A stretch of 64,000 nucleotides of DNA from Mercenaria mercenaria (taxonomy: Eukaryota > Mollusca > Bivalvia > Venerida > Veneridae). Both the position numbers and the translations under genes were made by a program. The DNA lies in assembly GCF_021730395.1 (NCBI RefSeq), contig NC_069361.1, positions 77,013,001 to 77,077,000 of the forward strand, read 5' to 3'. Shown here piece by piece: positions 24,243 to 36,108 of this stretch; the stretch's first letter is position 1, and every line of letters starts with the position of its first letter. The notes below the pieces were generated by a model. It worked only from the letters and a program-made list of their open reading frames with translations. It was not told where the DNA came from and made no database searches.

Positions 24243-27200
24243 AGTTTGCCGATTTTATCCATTGTGTTGGATGGTAACCAGATATTGAATTTATGATTAT
24301 TTTACATCGATGAACTGTGTTTAGCCCATTTGGCTATGTTCGATCATTTAATAATAATAATAAAAAAAAATATAAAAAATAGGTTGCCGATTATATCCCT
24401 TTTGTTGTATTGTAACCGGACTTTGATTCTATGGTTAATGTACATTGATGAACTGTGTTTAGCCCATTTGGCGATGTTCAATCATTTTTCAAAAAAGGTT
24501 TCGGATTATATGCATTGTGTTGGATTGTAATCGGATTTTGAATTTATGATTAATGTATTTTGATGAACTTATTTTAGCCGATTATATCCATTGTGTTGGA
24601 TGGTAACCGGATTTTGAATTTATGATAAATGTATATTGATGAACTGTGTTTAGCCCATTTGGCTATGTTCAATCATAAAAGAATAGGTTGCCGATTATAT
24701 CCATTGTGTTTGATGGTAACCGGATTTTGAATTTAACATTAATGTATATTGAGGAACTGTGTTTAGCCCATTTGACTCTGTTCTATCATTAACAAAATGG
24801 TTGCCGATTATATAATTTGTGTTTGGTGGTAAACGGATGGTTGCCGATTATATACTTTGTGTTGGGATGGTAATCGGATTTTTAATTTATGATTAATGTA
24901 TATTGATGAACTGTGTTTGCCCATTTGGCTATGTTCTATCATAAAAGAGAGAGTTGCTCATTATATTCATTGTGTTGTATGGTCATTAGATTTTGAATTC
25001 ATGACTAATGTATATTGATGAACTTATTTTAGCCCATTTGTTAAATGATTGACCATTTCAGTCTTATTGTCTGAATGCCCACTATAGACATTGTGTATGC
25101 TGGTGACATGATTTCGAATTGATGTGCTGCCAAATTGCAAATTTGTCATATTTTCCTTTCTATCTCAAAGTTTATAACGGGCTAGAGACAAAATTTACAT
25201 ATATTAATATACTTTTTGCCAAATTTTCAAGTATACAATTGAATATTTCTAGACAACGTCAAAAACCCAAGAAGTTCCGCAACACAGTCCTGATGGTACA
25301 GCCACACCGCAACGCTACCCAGCCGTTTCAGCCCCGCAACCGGTTAATCTGAACCCGCAACAACATGTGGTTGTGGTGAGCCTTGTTGCAGAATACCATT
25401 GTTCCGTGTTTGCGCAGCGAAGGGGCATTTTGGCTGATGATTCGCTGCACTGTCAGACAGTGTTGAATAAAATGGTGAGTTGGCTCCGATGTAGATCATT
25501 TATAACGACTTGGGAGACCACGTTTCAGCAAATGTTTAAATTACGATGGTTAATGGCGAATTCATAGAGTAAACAGTATTGTTACGCTCAGATCACATTA
25601 ATAACAGTCAAAGTCAGAGTTTTCTTGTTACTGAAGCAGACTGATAGCTAAAATTTAAGTAAAAGGCTCCGGCCAAAAGATAGATTCATTGCCGGTCCTT
25701 AATGTACATGAGTATCTATATATACCGTGCGCAAGAAAATGTTATGACTAGTTTTCAAGGTATTTGTACCAAATTTGCTTGTGTATACGAACATAGCTGT
25801 ACGCGTTGTCATGGGAAGCACTCTAGGAAGTATTTATTTATTTTTCAGAATCACTAGTAGCTACCAATCAATATCGTTCTAGGTACTCGTCACTTGGACC
25901 TCGTGGAATCTTCAGATAGCCAAAACCGGCATCTCAAAGAGGGTCACTTAAACCTCCATTCCCTCACCAAAACCCTTATTGACTTAGCAGTATTACAAGT
26001 CTATCTTTCTTTATATCCAAATAAATAAGTGGCAGCCGAATTTTTAGAGGGTTCTAACAAAGGGTTTCGATTACAAAACCAGCGCCCTAGAGTCCAAACT
26101 TCAGTCAAACTTTAATTTCCGTTAGGCAAAACTCTGCTGTAGCTAATGAGAAAGTTACTAGTATGTAGGAAGAGCAGTTAAGCAGAATTGCGGTTCCTTT
26201 TAAAGAAATGCCTGTTCCAAATTTCAGGCAATCCGCGATCAGTCTTGTGGCCAAAAAGATGGTAGCTCGAGGATTATACACCATCTTTCCTTTCCGAAGG
26301 GAACCCCGCAGGGTTCAAGTTTGAATGACTTTATTGATACGTCTTCTTCCTCAGTTCAGTACACTTCTTTAGACAGAGTGACGGAGCTATTGTTTCATTA
26401 GTGCAATATTGCGAAATGGCTAAAGTTGGCACCAAATCTGCCTTTCGCCTTTTGAGGTTCATAATTATGATTTTGAAATTATTAGCCTTCAAATTAGGAG
26501 GGGATTATTTTACTGACAAGACGTTACCTATGAGTGTGCAATCTTTTGCTGCCATTGGGAAAAGTTTGCTAATTTATTACAATAGCTGGTCCGGTACAAG
26601 AGGAAATCCGAAAGGCTGTTTTATTACTTGGATAATTATGTTTGTTTGGCTCGCTCTAATTCAGGGAATGTGTGACCGATTTATTCTGTTTTATAGATAA
26701 CTGCCTTAACATACCCATAGCAAAAACAAAAAAAAAAAACAAAAAAATTGCAAGCCTAAGTTGATCTTTTAATTTCTGTTACAGAGCCATTCCCTTTCTA
26801 GACTATTTAGTAGTGGTTTCTATGCGATCGTGTCAGCTTTACTTGCATGCACAGACGACTTGCACCTTACTGCACTTTTAGCCCATCTTTTAATCAAGAA
26901 TGTAGCTCGTCATACAACATGTCTGTATATCTCGGACATTTCTTGTATTGTAAAATAAATAGTCTTGAATATCTTACTTAAAGATTTATGTTACGTTGAA
27001 TGCTTATCAGTTTTGATAGGTTGCATCGGACAATTGACATCAGGCAACCTATAACGCTTGATTTACTTCGTAAACTTATACAGGTGACAAATACTGTTTG
27101 CTCTTCTATATTTTAGGCATTACAGTTTTCAGCAGTAATTTCCCTGACCATTTTGATTTTTAAGGATATGTGAGCTTGTACACACGAACTCAAACTCCTC

Positions 27201-30200
27201 GAATATAAGTGCTAAAGGTCACGCATTATGTGAGGGAGACGTTAGTATTGTAAGTATTGGTGTACTTCGCATAATTCTTCATTCATCAAAGGACGATCAG
27301 AAAAAAGACGAAGGAGTAGCTATTTATTTACAACCTTACACATTGTTCTACTTGACCCCTGGATTTAATAGAGAGATATATGGTTGTTCGACCATCTAGT
27401 GCTTCAAACTAGTTATTTGTTTGTTTATTTAAACGGTCTACCCGTCATACGCTGTCAGTTTAGTGTGTTCTAAAGAAATCTTTGACTGCCATTCCATATA
27501 AACCACATTTATTTAGAGTAGGTGCTGCAACAGCAGCATGACTGCTTACGATATTACAAGAATGGGGCGTTGCGCCCCGGATTCAAGTGCACTTAAATCT
27601 TACATTAGAATCCTCTCACGTCAGCTGTTGTCACTCAGATCTTAAGCCTATAAGCAGTTTCTTTGTACCTGCCATATGTTGCCCTTTTTTGTTGACAATT
27701 GTTTTCAGCTTTTCAGTGCGTCCTACCCATATTTGGATAGTTGGATGTTCAATTATAAAGTCGGTATTTCGTTACGACAAGGAATCAGCTGAGGGTTCTC
27801 AACTTGTAATGCAGCGTCATAATGCGACCATACTGTGTCAGAGTCAGGATGGTATGAAATGGCGGCAAGTTAAACCATTAATCTTACACTTGTTTCCTTT
27901 TGAAGACAATCAAGGTATCATTGTTATTCATTGAGTAATTAACTTATTTTTCATAAGAGAGAGCTAGAAAACGCGTTAATAATTTCGCTGCTCATTTGTT
28001 TGTTGTTTGTTTTTTTTAAATACATTGGTGGATACGTTCGTTAACCAGAAATCGTCGAATCCGTGACGGGTCTCTTCAACAGGGATGGGGTGCACTTGTC
28101 ATAATTTGGAAATATTTTGTTTTTATTCACTCTGCAAAACAAACGTCAGTCCTTTTAAGCAGAAAATTGTTAAGGCACAGCTTCTCAGGCAGGGTTTGCT
28201 TCGCTATACTGGTGGCGGTTGTCAAGAATTTTCCACGTTGTTCCAAATTCTCGACATGTGGCGGTTAGGTCAGCCTCCACCAGTATATCTTAACGTTGTG
28301 TAATAAGAAGTTTGTTTGTTTCAAGTATACTGTATTAGGCCTCTGTTCACAGGGCCTCCACATCTGCATTTTAAACATATACTTTATATCATATGTATTT
28401 GTATATTGACATTTATGTGAAGCTGTGACCAATTTCTGCCAACCATTAATTTAAACGAAATTAGGTACTAATTGCTTGCTATAGTAAAATTATTGATAGT
28501 AAAAGTAATGTATTCATACAACTGTCTTGGGTTGTTCTTTTTAGTATTATTATTTCTGTGCCAAGCTATCTTCAGTAATGTGTTTTTAATGATTACCATT
28601 CAAAACCTGTTACTGAAGGAGCTCTTATCCTGTTGTAAGGGCCCGCTTTAGCTTATGTCTTGTTGGTATATTAATATACTTGTTGCGATTTAATCTCCTT
28701 TTGGGTCCTTTCAGTTTTGCACATGGAAGAAGAAGGTCGTTTGCAAATAGATGCGAGGGTTGATTTTGCTTCTTATCGAAGGAATCCTCGATTGTTTATA
28801 CTTGCTGATGTTTAATATCCCACCCTCCACTCCCCTTATTTTGTTTGTGTTCTCCTTTTTCTTTATAATTTCAGGTACATCTTATGTGTTCAAGTTCAGC
28901 CTACACCTTCCTTCCCTTCAGTCGTTACAGCTTCACATGGAATATTGGCAGTTTTCACATGTTGATGTATGGACATGACAGTGTCTGTTTTCCAGAACTG
29001 TGAAATGTGTATGTGTCATATATAAACGTTTAACGTAGTCACTGATTCTGTATGTCTGTTTTTTGCATACCTGATCTCCGTTGAATTCTGATCCCAGGTT
29101 CGGCGGTTAGGTCAGCCTCCACCAGTATATCTTAACGTTGTGTAATAAGAAGTTTGTTTGTTTCAAGTATACTGTATTAGGCCTCTGTTCACAGGGCCTC
29201 CACATCTGCATTTTAAACATATACTTTATATCATATGTATTTGTATATTGACATTTATGTGAAGCTGTGACCAATTTCTGTTATTTCCATACAAAATATA
29301 TAGTGAATGTAAATATAATTAAAGAAATTACCCAGTTTATCCATGATAAAAGGTTACACTGGTTTTACTGTTGCAAACAAAAATAAGCAGGGGTGGGGGT
29401 GGACGTATTTTGCATTTTGCTGCTTTTAAGTGGAGGAAAATGCTGACTGCAGTTCAAAATGGCGTTATTTGTTTACTTTTTGATCTAACAGAGGACACAT
29501 TTTGCAGTGGTAAGAGTGTTTATCATGTACACATTTTCAAACGATAACGCCCAGTTGGTTGCCATATAATTTATTTCCACTCGGCTTTTGGTCATACAAG
29601 TTTATTGTTGTTTGTTAAAAAGTTTTTGAAGGTACAGTGACAGTTTATAGTGACGAAGAAATCGTAGCCGTGCATCAAAATGTAATTCCTGTACAAAATG
29701 ATTTTTACGGGATGTTTATTGATCTGTAAATATACATAAATTTATACAGTAATTTAGGATTTTTATCTGCTACTTCTAAAACCTCCCATTGCAAAAATAT
29801 TTTGGTACAAGCAACATTTTGTTGTTTGATGTTATATACACGACAGTTTTATTGTTTGATTGATCTACTTAGATGTCCTCTAGAAGTTTTCAATCCAATA
29901 TAAAGATTGGCAACTAGAAATATTTAAAAGTAATATATACAAGAAATATATATGTGTTTTTTCTTACAATATATGTACAATTAACAACAAAAATGTCAGT
30001 TTATAAAAGTTTTCAGATGGAACAGCTATTTAATTTTATTCTAATTATATCACAAATATTATTCATTGTTTGTGCATTAATAACATATATTCATACTTCT
30101 ATAATGAAATATATACTTTCTTCGTGTTTAACTCGCGTTTTTGTGCGGAACCTACATAAGTCTTGAGGTCCTACCTAGAGACAATAATTTGCCTGTAAAT

Positions 30201-31209
30201 GCCACTGATGCGTTCAATCATTTTAGATCTTACTGTGCAGCCAACACGCAACATTGAGCATATCAAAATAATTCAATCTAAAATAAACCAATATGATGGT
30301 GTACATGTATTTTGTTATACCTGATGCGTAATTGTTGTAACTTGTGAATGTGTAACATGTCCTTACTTTTATTAGATTCAAGGTATGTTCATCATAAATA
30401 CTACTTATCAGGGGGAAGGGGTGGGGGTGGACGTATTTTACATTTTGCTGCTTTTTAGGCGAGAAAAGTACTGTTTGCAGTTCAAATGACGTTATTTGTT
30501 TACTTTATGACCTAACAGAGGACACATTTTGCAGTGGTTAGTGTGTTTATCATGTATAAATTTTCAAACGATAACGCCCAGTTGGTGGCCATATAATTAA
30601 TCTTCACTCGGCTCTAGTCAGATCGCTCTGTGTCTGTAATGAAAGAGGATGAATTTGGCACCCGGTGTGCCTGCCTCTGTATGTTAACTTGTTCATAATG
30701 GACGAATGCGAACACTGACGTATTTTAAATACGCTTCATCCATAAATATTTGTAAATATTTATGGATGAAGCGTATTTAAAATCCGTTAGTGTTCGCATC
30801 TTCATATTGCACTTTTAAAAAAAAAAGAAAAAAAGAGAAAAATGTTATAAACTACGACAGCGGCTGATTAATTCCACAAATAATGAAAATCTGTGTCCTA
30901 TTTTGCTGTAGCATTTGTTGTCATCAGTTTAAATTGATGCAAAATCCCTGAGTAGAAAAAAAAACTTGCATTTGGTGAGATAGATTTTTGATTAATTTGA
31001 TAAAGTATATAATATTTACCTGAATCCGAGTCAATCGTAGTACATACTTTGGCGAGGCTTGTTTCAGCACAATATTCCCACAATCCAATGTTAACATCAG
31101 CCATGCCTTGATCTCCAGTTTCCCAGTATTGCAATCCCATAGCCAGTATAGAAAAAAGAAGTGCGAGCCCAGAAACTCCTACACCTACAAAGCCAAGAAT
31201 ATTCGCCAT
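19393..31209 (-). CDS. Claudin/PMP22-like tetraspan membrane protein, gene A
   Basis: Three minus-strand coding exons: 31209-31020, 21008-20847 and 19550-19393. All junctions are GT-AG and both introns are phase 1, giving 169 aa. Four hydrophobic helices lie near residues 5-27, 75-100, 103-124 and 138-160. The first extracellular loop carries W29, then GLW (42-44), C47 and C56. This is the W-GLW-C-C signature of the claudin/PMP22/EMP superfamily, whose loop cysteines normally form a disulfide. The tail ends KLTEKE with no clear PDZ-binding motif. Family members act in septate/tight junctions or as general tetraspan proteins; the exact role is not decided here. Intron 1 is about 10 kb, mostly because of a 7.4 kb retroelement insertion, against about 1.5 kb in the sister gene. 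At 169 aa it is shorter than typical vertebrate claudins (about 200-230), mainly through a short cytoplasmic tail. Confidence 0.88.
19560..20757. repeat. Degenerate tandem copies of the exon 3 splice junction in intron 2 of gene A
   Basis: The start of exon 3 with its acceptor (plus strand AGCCATCGCAATCATCAAGA, then AGACCTGCAAAG) recurs in worn form near 19665, 19735, 19806, 19905, 19977 and 20526, often about 70 bp apart. The array ends in about five copies of a 39 bp unit (TTATAGAAAAGACCTTGAAA, then AGTCGTAGCACAAACTGTA) at 20562-20757. The sister gene has the same array with about three 39 bp units, so copy number has changed since the duplication. The 39 bp period creates a chance open frame. 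Confidence 0.75.
21846..29280 (+). mobile_element. DIRS-order (Ngaro-like) retroelement fossil with split direct repeats, 7.4 kb
   Basis: The layout is A1 (21846-22088), internal region, B1 (28260-28438), A2 (28576-28818), B2 (29102-29280). These are the split direct repeats used by Ngaro/PAT-type DIRS elements. A1 and A2 are identical over 243 bp, and B1 and B2 over 179 bp. The internal region holds remnants of a DIRS-type reverse transcriptase (about 26040-26620, including SAFRLL), a tyrosine recombinase (about 26890-27590) and an SGNH-hydrolase-like segment (about 27640-28300, including DGVHL). A minisatellite occupies 23170-25040. The coding regions are broken many times (well over ten). 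Identical repeats suggest a recent insertion. The sister unit is empty at this site (about 47905-47935). Confidence 0.88.
23170..25040 (+). repeat. Minisatellite with A-tracts, inside the DIRS-like element
   Basis: About 14-15 units of roughly 110-140 bp share CCATTGTGTTGGATGGTAAC, then TTGAATTTATGATTAATGTA and GTTTAGCCCATTTGGCTATG, then TTCGATCATT followed by an A-rich tract. The A-tract, up to about 32 bases near 23691-23723, accounts for most of the length variation. It lies between A1 and the RT remnant. Confidence 0.93.
29388..30610. repeat. Pair of ~200 bp direct repeats in intron 1 of gene A
   Basis: A block containing GGGGTGGGGGTGGACGTATT and AACGATAACGCCCAGTTGGT occurs at 29388-29590 and again at 30410-30610. 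The intervening 0.8 kb is absent from the same place in the sister unit. It may be an element with terminal direct repeats or a local duplication. No coding signal is seen. Confidence 0.7.
30694..30807. repeat. Near-perfect hairpin, ~50 bp arms
   Basis: GCGAACACTGACGTATTTTA and then AATACGCTTCATCCATAAAT is mirrored almost exactly across a loop at about 30752. No counterpart lies in the sister unit. This is probably a miniature foldback element. Confidence 0.8.
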
Positions 31210-33844
31210 ATTTTGTATTTTAACTCTTCAAACCGATTCTTTAAACCACTAATACTTTTTTGAATAATGTACGCTGGATTTATGGTAATATTCTGCCACT
31301 CCCCTTGAATCGAATGACGCTCTGAATCTGTTTTGGAAACACAACATTCACAGTAGGACATGGTCGCTAGAGCTGATTGCAAAAGTTTTGTTAAATCTGT
31401 CTATAGGAAAAAGCAAAAAACTACGGAGCCTTTTCAGTGACACGTCAACACTTCGCGAGTCTTGACTGGACATGGTTAAATTAATGCCATATTAGGATGA
31501 AGCTATTCAGTCTTCTACAGTAGTAGGCAAAATTTCTCAATAAATATATATAATTGCAATTTGGTTAATAGAGTTTGATGTTTTTAAGTCTAGGGCTGAA
31601 TTTCAGATTTTGAACTTTGATGAAGATGGGTTCAGGTTTTATTTTCGAACTATTAACGAGATCTCGAAAAAAAAACATGAAAAAGACACATTGTTTGTTC
31701 ATCGACCTCTCCATAGTGTTGGCTTTCAAACTAGGAGGATTTAGACTAATCTATTAATTTTACGGCGATAGATTTCACTTTCTAGCGCAAATTACGGTGA
31801 GCCAGTCTAAAATGGCCCAATGCGCTTGCGCACAAGTAAGTTTTGAAATCCTCTAAGACGAAAATAATTGTTCGTTTAAAATAAAGAAATATAGTGTAAT
31901 ACTATTGTTACAATAATGAATCACATTAAAATGTATTTCGTTCAATTAAATGAATTTATTGTTTAACTAGCAGGTTCGTTTGCCAAGTTCGGAAGATCTG
32001 CTAGAATGAGAAGAGTTTTTCCAAGCCACAACAAGGTGGCAATTTAACATATAAACTTTACAAACAGAGTAATAAAGTAGAACAAATAAAATGTTCAGAA
32101 TTTCGTTTTTCAAAAAGCACATTAACAATAGGATAATGTAGGTTTATCATGTTATGTCGGAAAATAGCTTGTATTAGCTAATGTTTACATGTTTGTTATA
32201 ACCGACGCTAAATAAAAAATATCTTATTTTAATAAAAAATCTCTGAAAAAAAACATTAGAAAAACAGAATTATATATTTTTCAGTCACTTCAGGCAAACG
32301 TCTGTTCGATTGGGATTTTCTTCTAAGCTTTTCTAAAACTTCTCGGAAGCTATTCCATTGAGGGCAAACAAACGGGGCAGTTGACAAATAAGCCTGTCAG
32401 GTGAGGTTCTCGCGAAAATGGCAACATGCTGATTTGGTAGCTTTCACCAGGACCAAGTTCAATGTACAATTATTGCAGTGGAAGCTGTTGGACATCTTTA
32501 AATGAAATTCAGTAACTAGGAAATGCTTGGGCCTATAGTCGGATTGGCGGAGGTTGATCATAACCTGAAGAGGACTTATGATTTTGAGGTCATTAGGTCA
32601 TGGTCACAGTGACTATGACCCCTAATAGGTCACAGTGACCCTGAGACATAGATAACAATTGTCATCTATGTCTCTGATATAACTTAAAAAGGAGCAAAAC
32701 TGGACCTCTCCTTGGTTTCTTTTTTAAAAGAAGCCTACTTGTTATGATCATTGTTATTGTTGTTGTTATTATTATGACAAAGCATTTTGAAATACTTGGA
32801 ACAGCGGCAAATAGAATTTAAAAAGATTAAAATTGTCTTTAGTTCGACTGATGATGAATTAACATTTTAGTATAATGAATATAATTATCGAAAACAAAAC
32901 GCAAGGAGATTTCGTAGATAACCGTAATTTACATGTCAATAAAGGGGCTCCGTATTACCGTGACAAAGCAAAACAATCAGTCTCCAGTCCGGCCTTCTGT
33001 AGTACGACGTTACAAAAGCGTTTCAAATGGGTGTTTATTTAAAGTATCTTCCTGCTGAGAAGTATTTATACCTGGATTCGTTTGTTTGGAGAAAAAAAAC
33101 TGAACGAATGTTTTCGTAAAAAACACTTTATGTTGTCAATGTGCATGTTGACTTAGAACAAACTTCATAACAAACAGTAAATAGAGCGAATGAAATGCAA
33201 AATTATCAACTATAAACTTTGTGTTTTGATGTTTATATAAGTCGAAATATAATGATCATTTGATATTGTGTCTTTTTATTGATTTTTGTCAATATTTGGC
33301 AGACATACATGTAGTAACAAAATAACAAGGTCTTGAGTTTGAAAAGCTGTTAAGTACATGTAAATTTTGTATATATGTCTTTTTTTAAATTGCATAATCG
33401 TAATCATTTTGCAACAACAAATTTTAATCCTCAAAATCAACAGTATAAACGTGAACGTGTGACCTTTCAAAGTTATAAGTTCTGGTAGATCTAAATGAGT
33501 CCATGGACAATTGGTCAATAGATATTTGCGCTTTCTGATTTTCATCAATAGGCTGGTCACAACCAAACAGAATGTAAGCCTCCGCAGTTATCACATGTAG
33601 TCCAAATATAAATAGTACTAATATTTTTTTCCTTTCCTAGTGCATTTTCTCGACAGCAACGTGCTTACTTTTACCCTACCGCGTTTCAGTATGTATCACT
33701 TTGCATTCTATTGAAATCGGCATGTTCCTATCGCATGCTAGGTAAAAATGGCGGCGTAAGAATTAAATGTCTCGAAAAGAAAAGTTGAAAGAAGCGAAAA
33801 GTAGTAAATTTAGCGGGTTGTATTTAACGAACTGTAGTTTTCTT

Positions 33845-34030
33845 ATGTAAAAGTTAACACCCCCTTTTCCTTTTGTTTTTCTAAAGTAGCGATCTAGTTC
33901 TTTATGGGAATATAAGTCTCTAAAAATCTGATATGCTAGAAAATGTCGAAAAACCGTTATAAATGAAGTAAGGAAATTTTATATGAAATAAAGAACAGCG
34001 GGGTTTAGTGGTGTTCAGCTTCAATATATT
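33845..34030. repeat. Third, out-of-order copy of a duplication-unit segment
   Basis: GTTAACACCCCC, then TGGGAATATAAGTCTCTAAA and ATATGCTAGAAAATGTCGAA match 18240-18330 and 43920-44020. Here the segment lies before the 34040-34345 block, not after it. It therefore points to an extra partial copy, for example from an earlier, larger array or a rearrangement. Confidence 0.7.
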
Positions 34031-34359
34031 GCGTGTCTATTTACGTCAAGTGTGATGGACAATATTGTATATTGACGATATTATTGCCAGTATTATTGAT
34101 CGTGTATTACTTGTATTGAAATATCAGGCGGGATTTTAAAACGTGCATGTTGATAAGGATTTTATTTGGAAAATAGGCGAGTGAAAACTTAATTATAACG
34201 ACAATTTTTAATTATATCTATAATAAAGCCCATTTGACTGCTATAAAACTAACATTTTGATTAATATCAGCCTTTAAGAAAAGCTTGAAAAGAAAGTTGT
34301 TACTTTTGTTTATACCAGTGCAAAAACAATTTATTCAGCAGAATTCAAGCTTTTGTTAA

Positions 34360-36108
34360 AAAAATATTTTTTAGAAAAAATGCCCAAATGTGTTGCAGTT
34401 TCAGACAAAATTCTGCTAGGGGTTTGAAACAGTCTACATAAACTAATCCGAAAGCATATGGTTTTAATACTATTTTGGAACCTCAAAAGAAACAGATTTG
34501 CCATATTAAGAAGTACACACACACACATTTTCATAATCAAAGCACTGAGAGTACTGATGGGTTGGGGCACTTCAGCTGTATTTATAACAGGGCAGAATAA
34601 TCTTCAGGGTTCATACAGAAATCTGGGAACTGAAGTCAAGGACTTTTTAGGGACAAATTTGCATTTTCAATGACTTGTACCGCGCTTCATTATTTTCGAG
34701 ACGATTACGGTTTTTATTTTTTTTTGTGTGTGTGTAGTTACTTAGAAACACATTTATCAAACTATCTTTTAATTGTTTTATTACAAACTCGGTAATGCGC
34801 TTTGTGGACGTCATTTTCCTTTCTGCACCATCTATAATCCTTTGGCCAACTCAGTTCGAAACATTTTAAAATCTGTTGTCAGTAAATCACAACAGGAATC
34901 AGTAAAATTTACATTTTTACAATTCGACATTTCCAGCACTTTTAAAGATGTAGCTCGTTTCCAAGCATTTTCCATGGCCTGTGGGAACCCTGAGATTTAC
35001 GCCGGAAATCGGATTATGTCTGGCATTTCCAAGATTCATGCACGCACTGTAGGTACAAAACAAAAAACAACCCAGTCTACACATTGTACTTTGTAGCTTT
35101 GAAATATGTCAAAGTATTAAACTCACACACGAACACAAAGTCAACCTTATTGTATGAATCCTATACATAATGACTTTAACATGTCTGTCTTTAGTAAAAG
35201 TATCAGTTTGGGTTGTCAATTCAAAGAAATTTGCGGTATGTGTACCTACACTGATTTGGAAAAACCCAGTTCCGGATTAAGACTATTCATTTGCAGTGAA
35301 CATTACGACAGCTAACAAGAGCTGTCACAGGAGACAGCGCCCCCGACTATTTCGATGCTGGATTGGGAAACTGGACACATCTGCGGAAACTGGAGCTGTC
35401 ACTGGAGAGTTTAATGACTCTAATGGAGGACGAAGATCTTGCACAATAGCTTGAATCTGTGTCATAAAAATATCAAGTATTAAGAGAGGTAAAGATAAAG
35501 TGTAAGCTTCCCAAATTTATATGTGAAAATGAAATATGTATCAGAAACCATTTGATGCTGAATATCATGCTTGAGATGATTGATTCTGCCTTTGCAATCA
35601 GTGTAGATCACAATCAGCATGCACATCTGTCCAGTCTGATCATAATCAGTATGCACATCTGAACAGTTTGATCATGTTCTGTACTGTTTTGCCATTCAGT
35701 CAGTATCTTTTTGGTAAGCATCCAAATTTACAGTTAATGTTAGTATTTCCAGATTCAAAGATGGAAATATTCATTATTTAAATTGAGCAGTGTAAGAGTA
35801 AATAGGACAACAATGTGGAATATGACCCTGGTGACAGCGGGTATGTAACTCATTTAACATGTTATAGCAGCATAAATATTAAGCTTCAAAGGGTTTATGC
35901 AAATATTTTCCCCAATATTCAACTTCATCAACTTCCAAAAAAACCAGGATTCAAAAACTTGAATTCAATCACTCTTTTCCTGTAATGTCAGTATTATATT
36001 TCATGCAACAGCCATATAACTCATCAAAGTAAATGCATTTGAATACTCTTCATTTGCACCCAAACAAATTCGTTCTCAGGCGAAAACAAGAGTGCCAGAA
36101 TGTCATAA
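34360..36108. other. Unit B-specific sequence, mostly dispersed repeats
   Basis: No gene is supported. Segments that look like dispersed clam repeats include 35318-35500 (AAGAGCTGTCACAGGAGACA) and 35555-35715 (two similar GATCA/CATCTG blocks followed by CATTCAGTCAGTATCTTTTT). Family names are not assignable without a library. Confidence 0.4.

Larger units (their letters stand above)
17712..33512. repeat. Tandem segmental duplication, unit A
   Basis: This segment aligns collinearly with 33513-51103. It starts TTTGTCAATAGATATTTGCG, and the same start recurs at 33513 immediately after the unit's end. Matching blocks include 17780-18060 with 34040-34345, 18085-18650 with 43747-44118, 19060-21845 with 45638-47925, 30800-31690 with 48340-49230, and 32965-33512 with 49700-51103 (interrupted). 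Unit A alone holds the palindromic MITE (18326-18568), the DIRS-like element (21846-29280) and an unclassified block at about 31690-32745. It contains claudin-like gene A. Confidence 0.95.

Noticed and set aside
34773-35096. 107-codon plus-strand frame
   Set aside because: The DNA looks like a dispersed repeat, and the peptide has no recognisable motif.
35195-35320. Possible THAP zinc-finger end (LFICSEHYD)
   Set aside because: Only the last C-x2-H pair is visible. The N-terminal cysteines and the AVPTIF-like box are absent.
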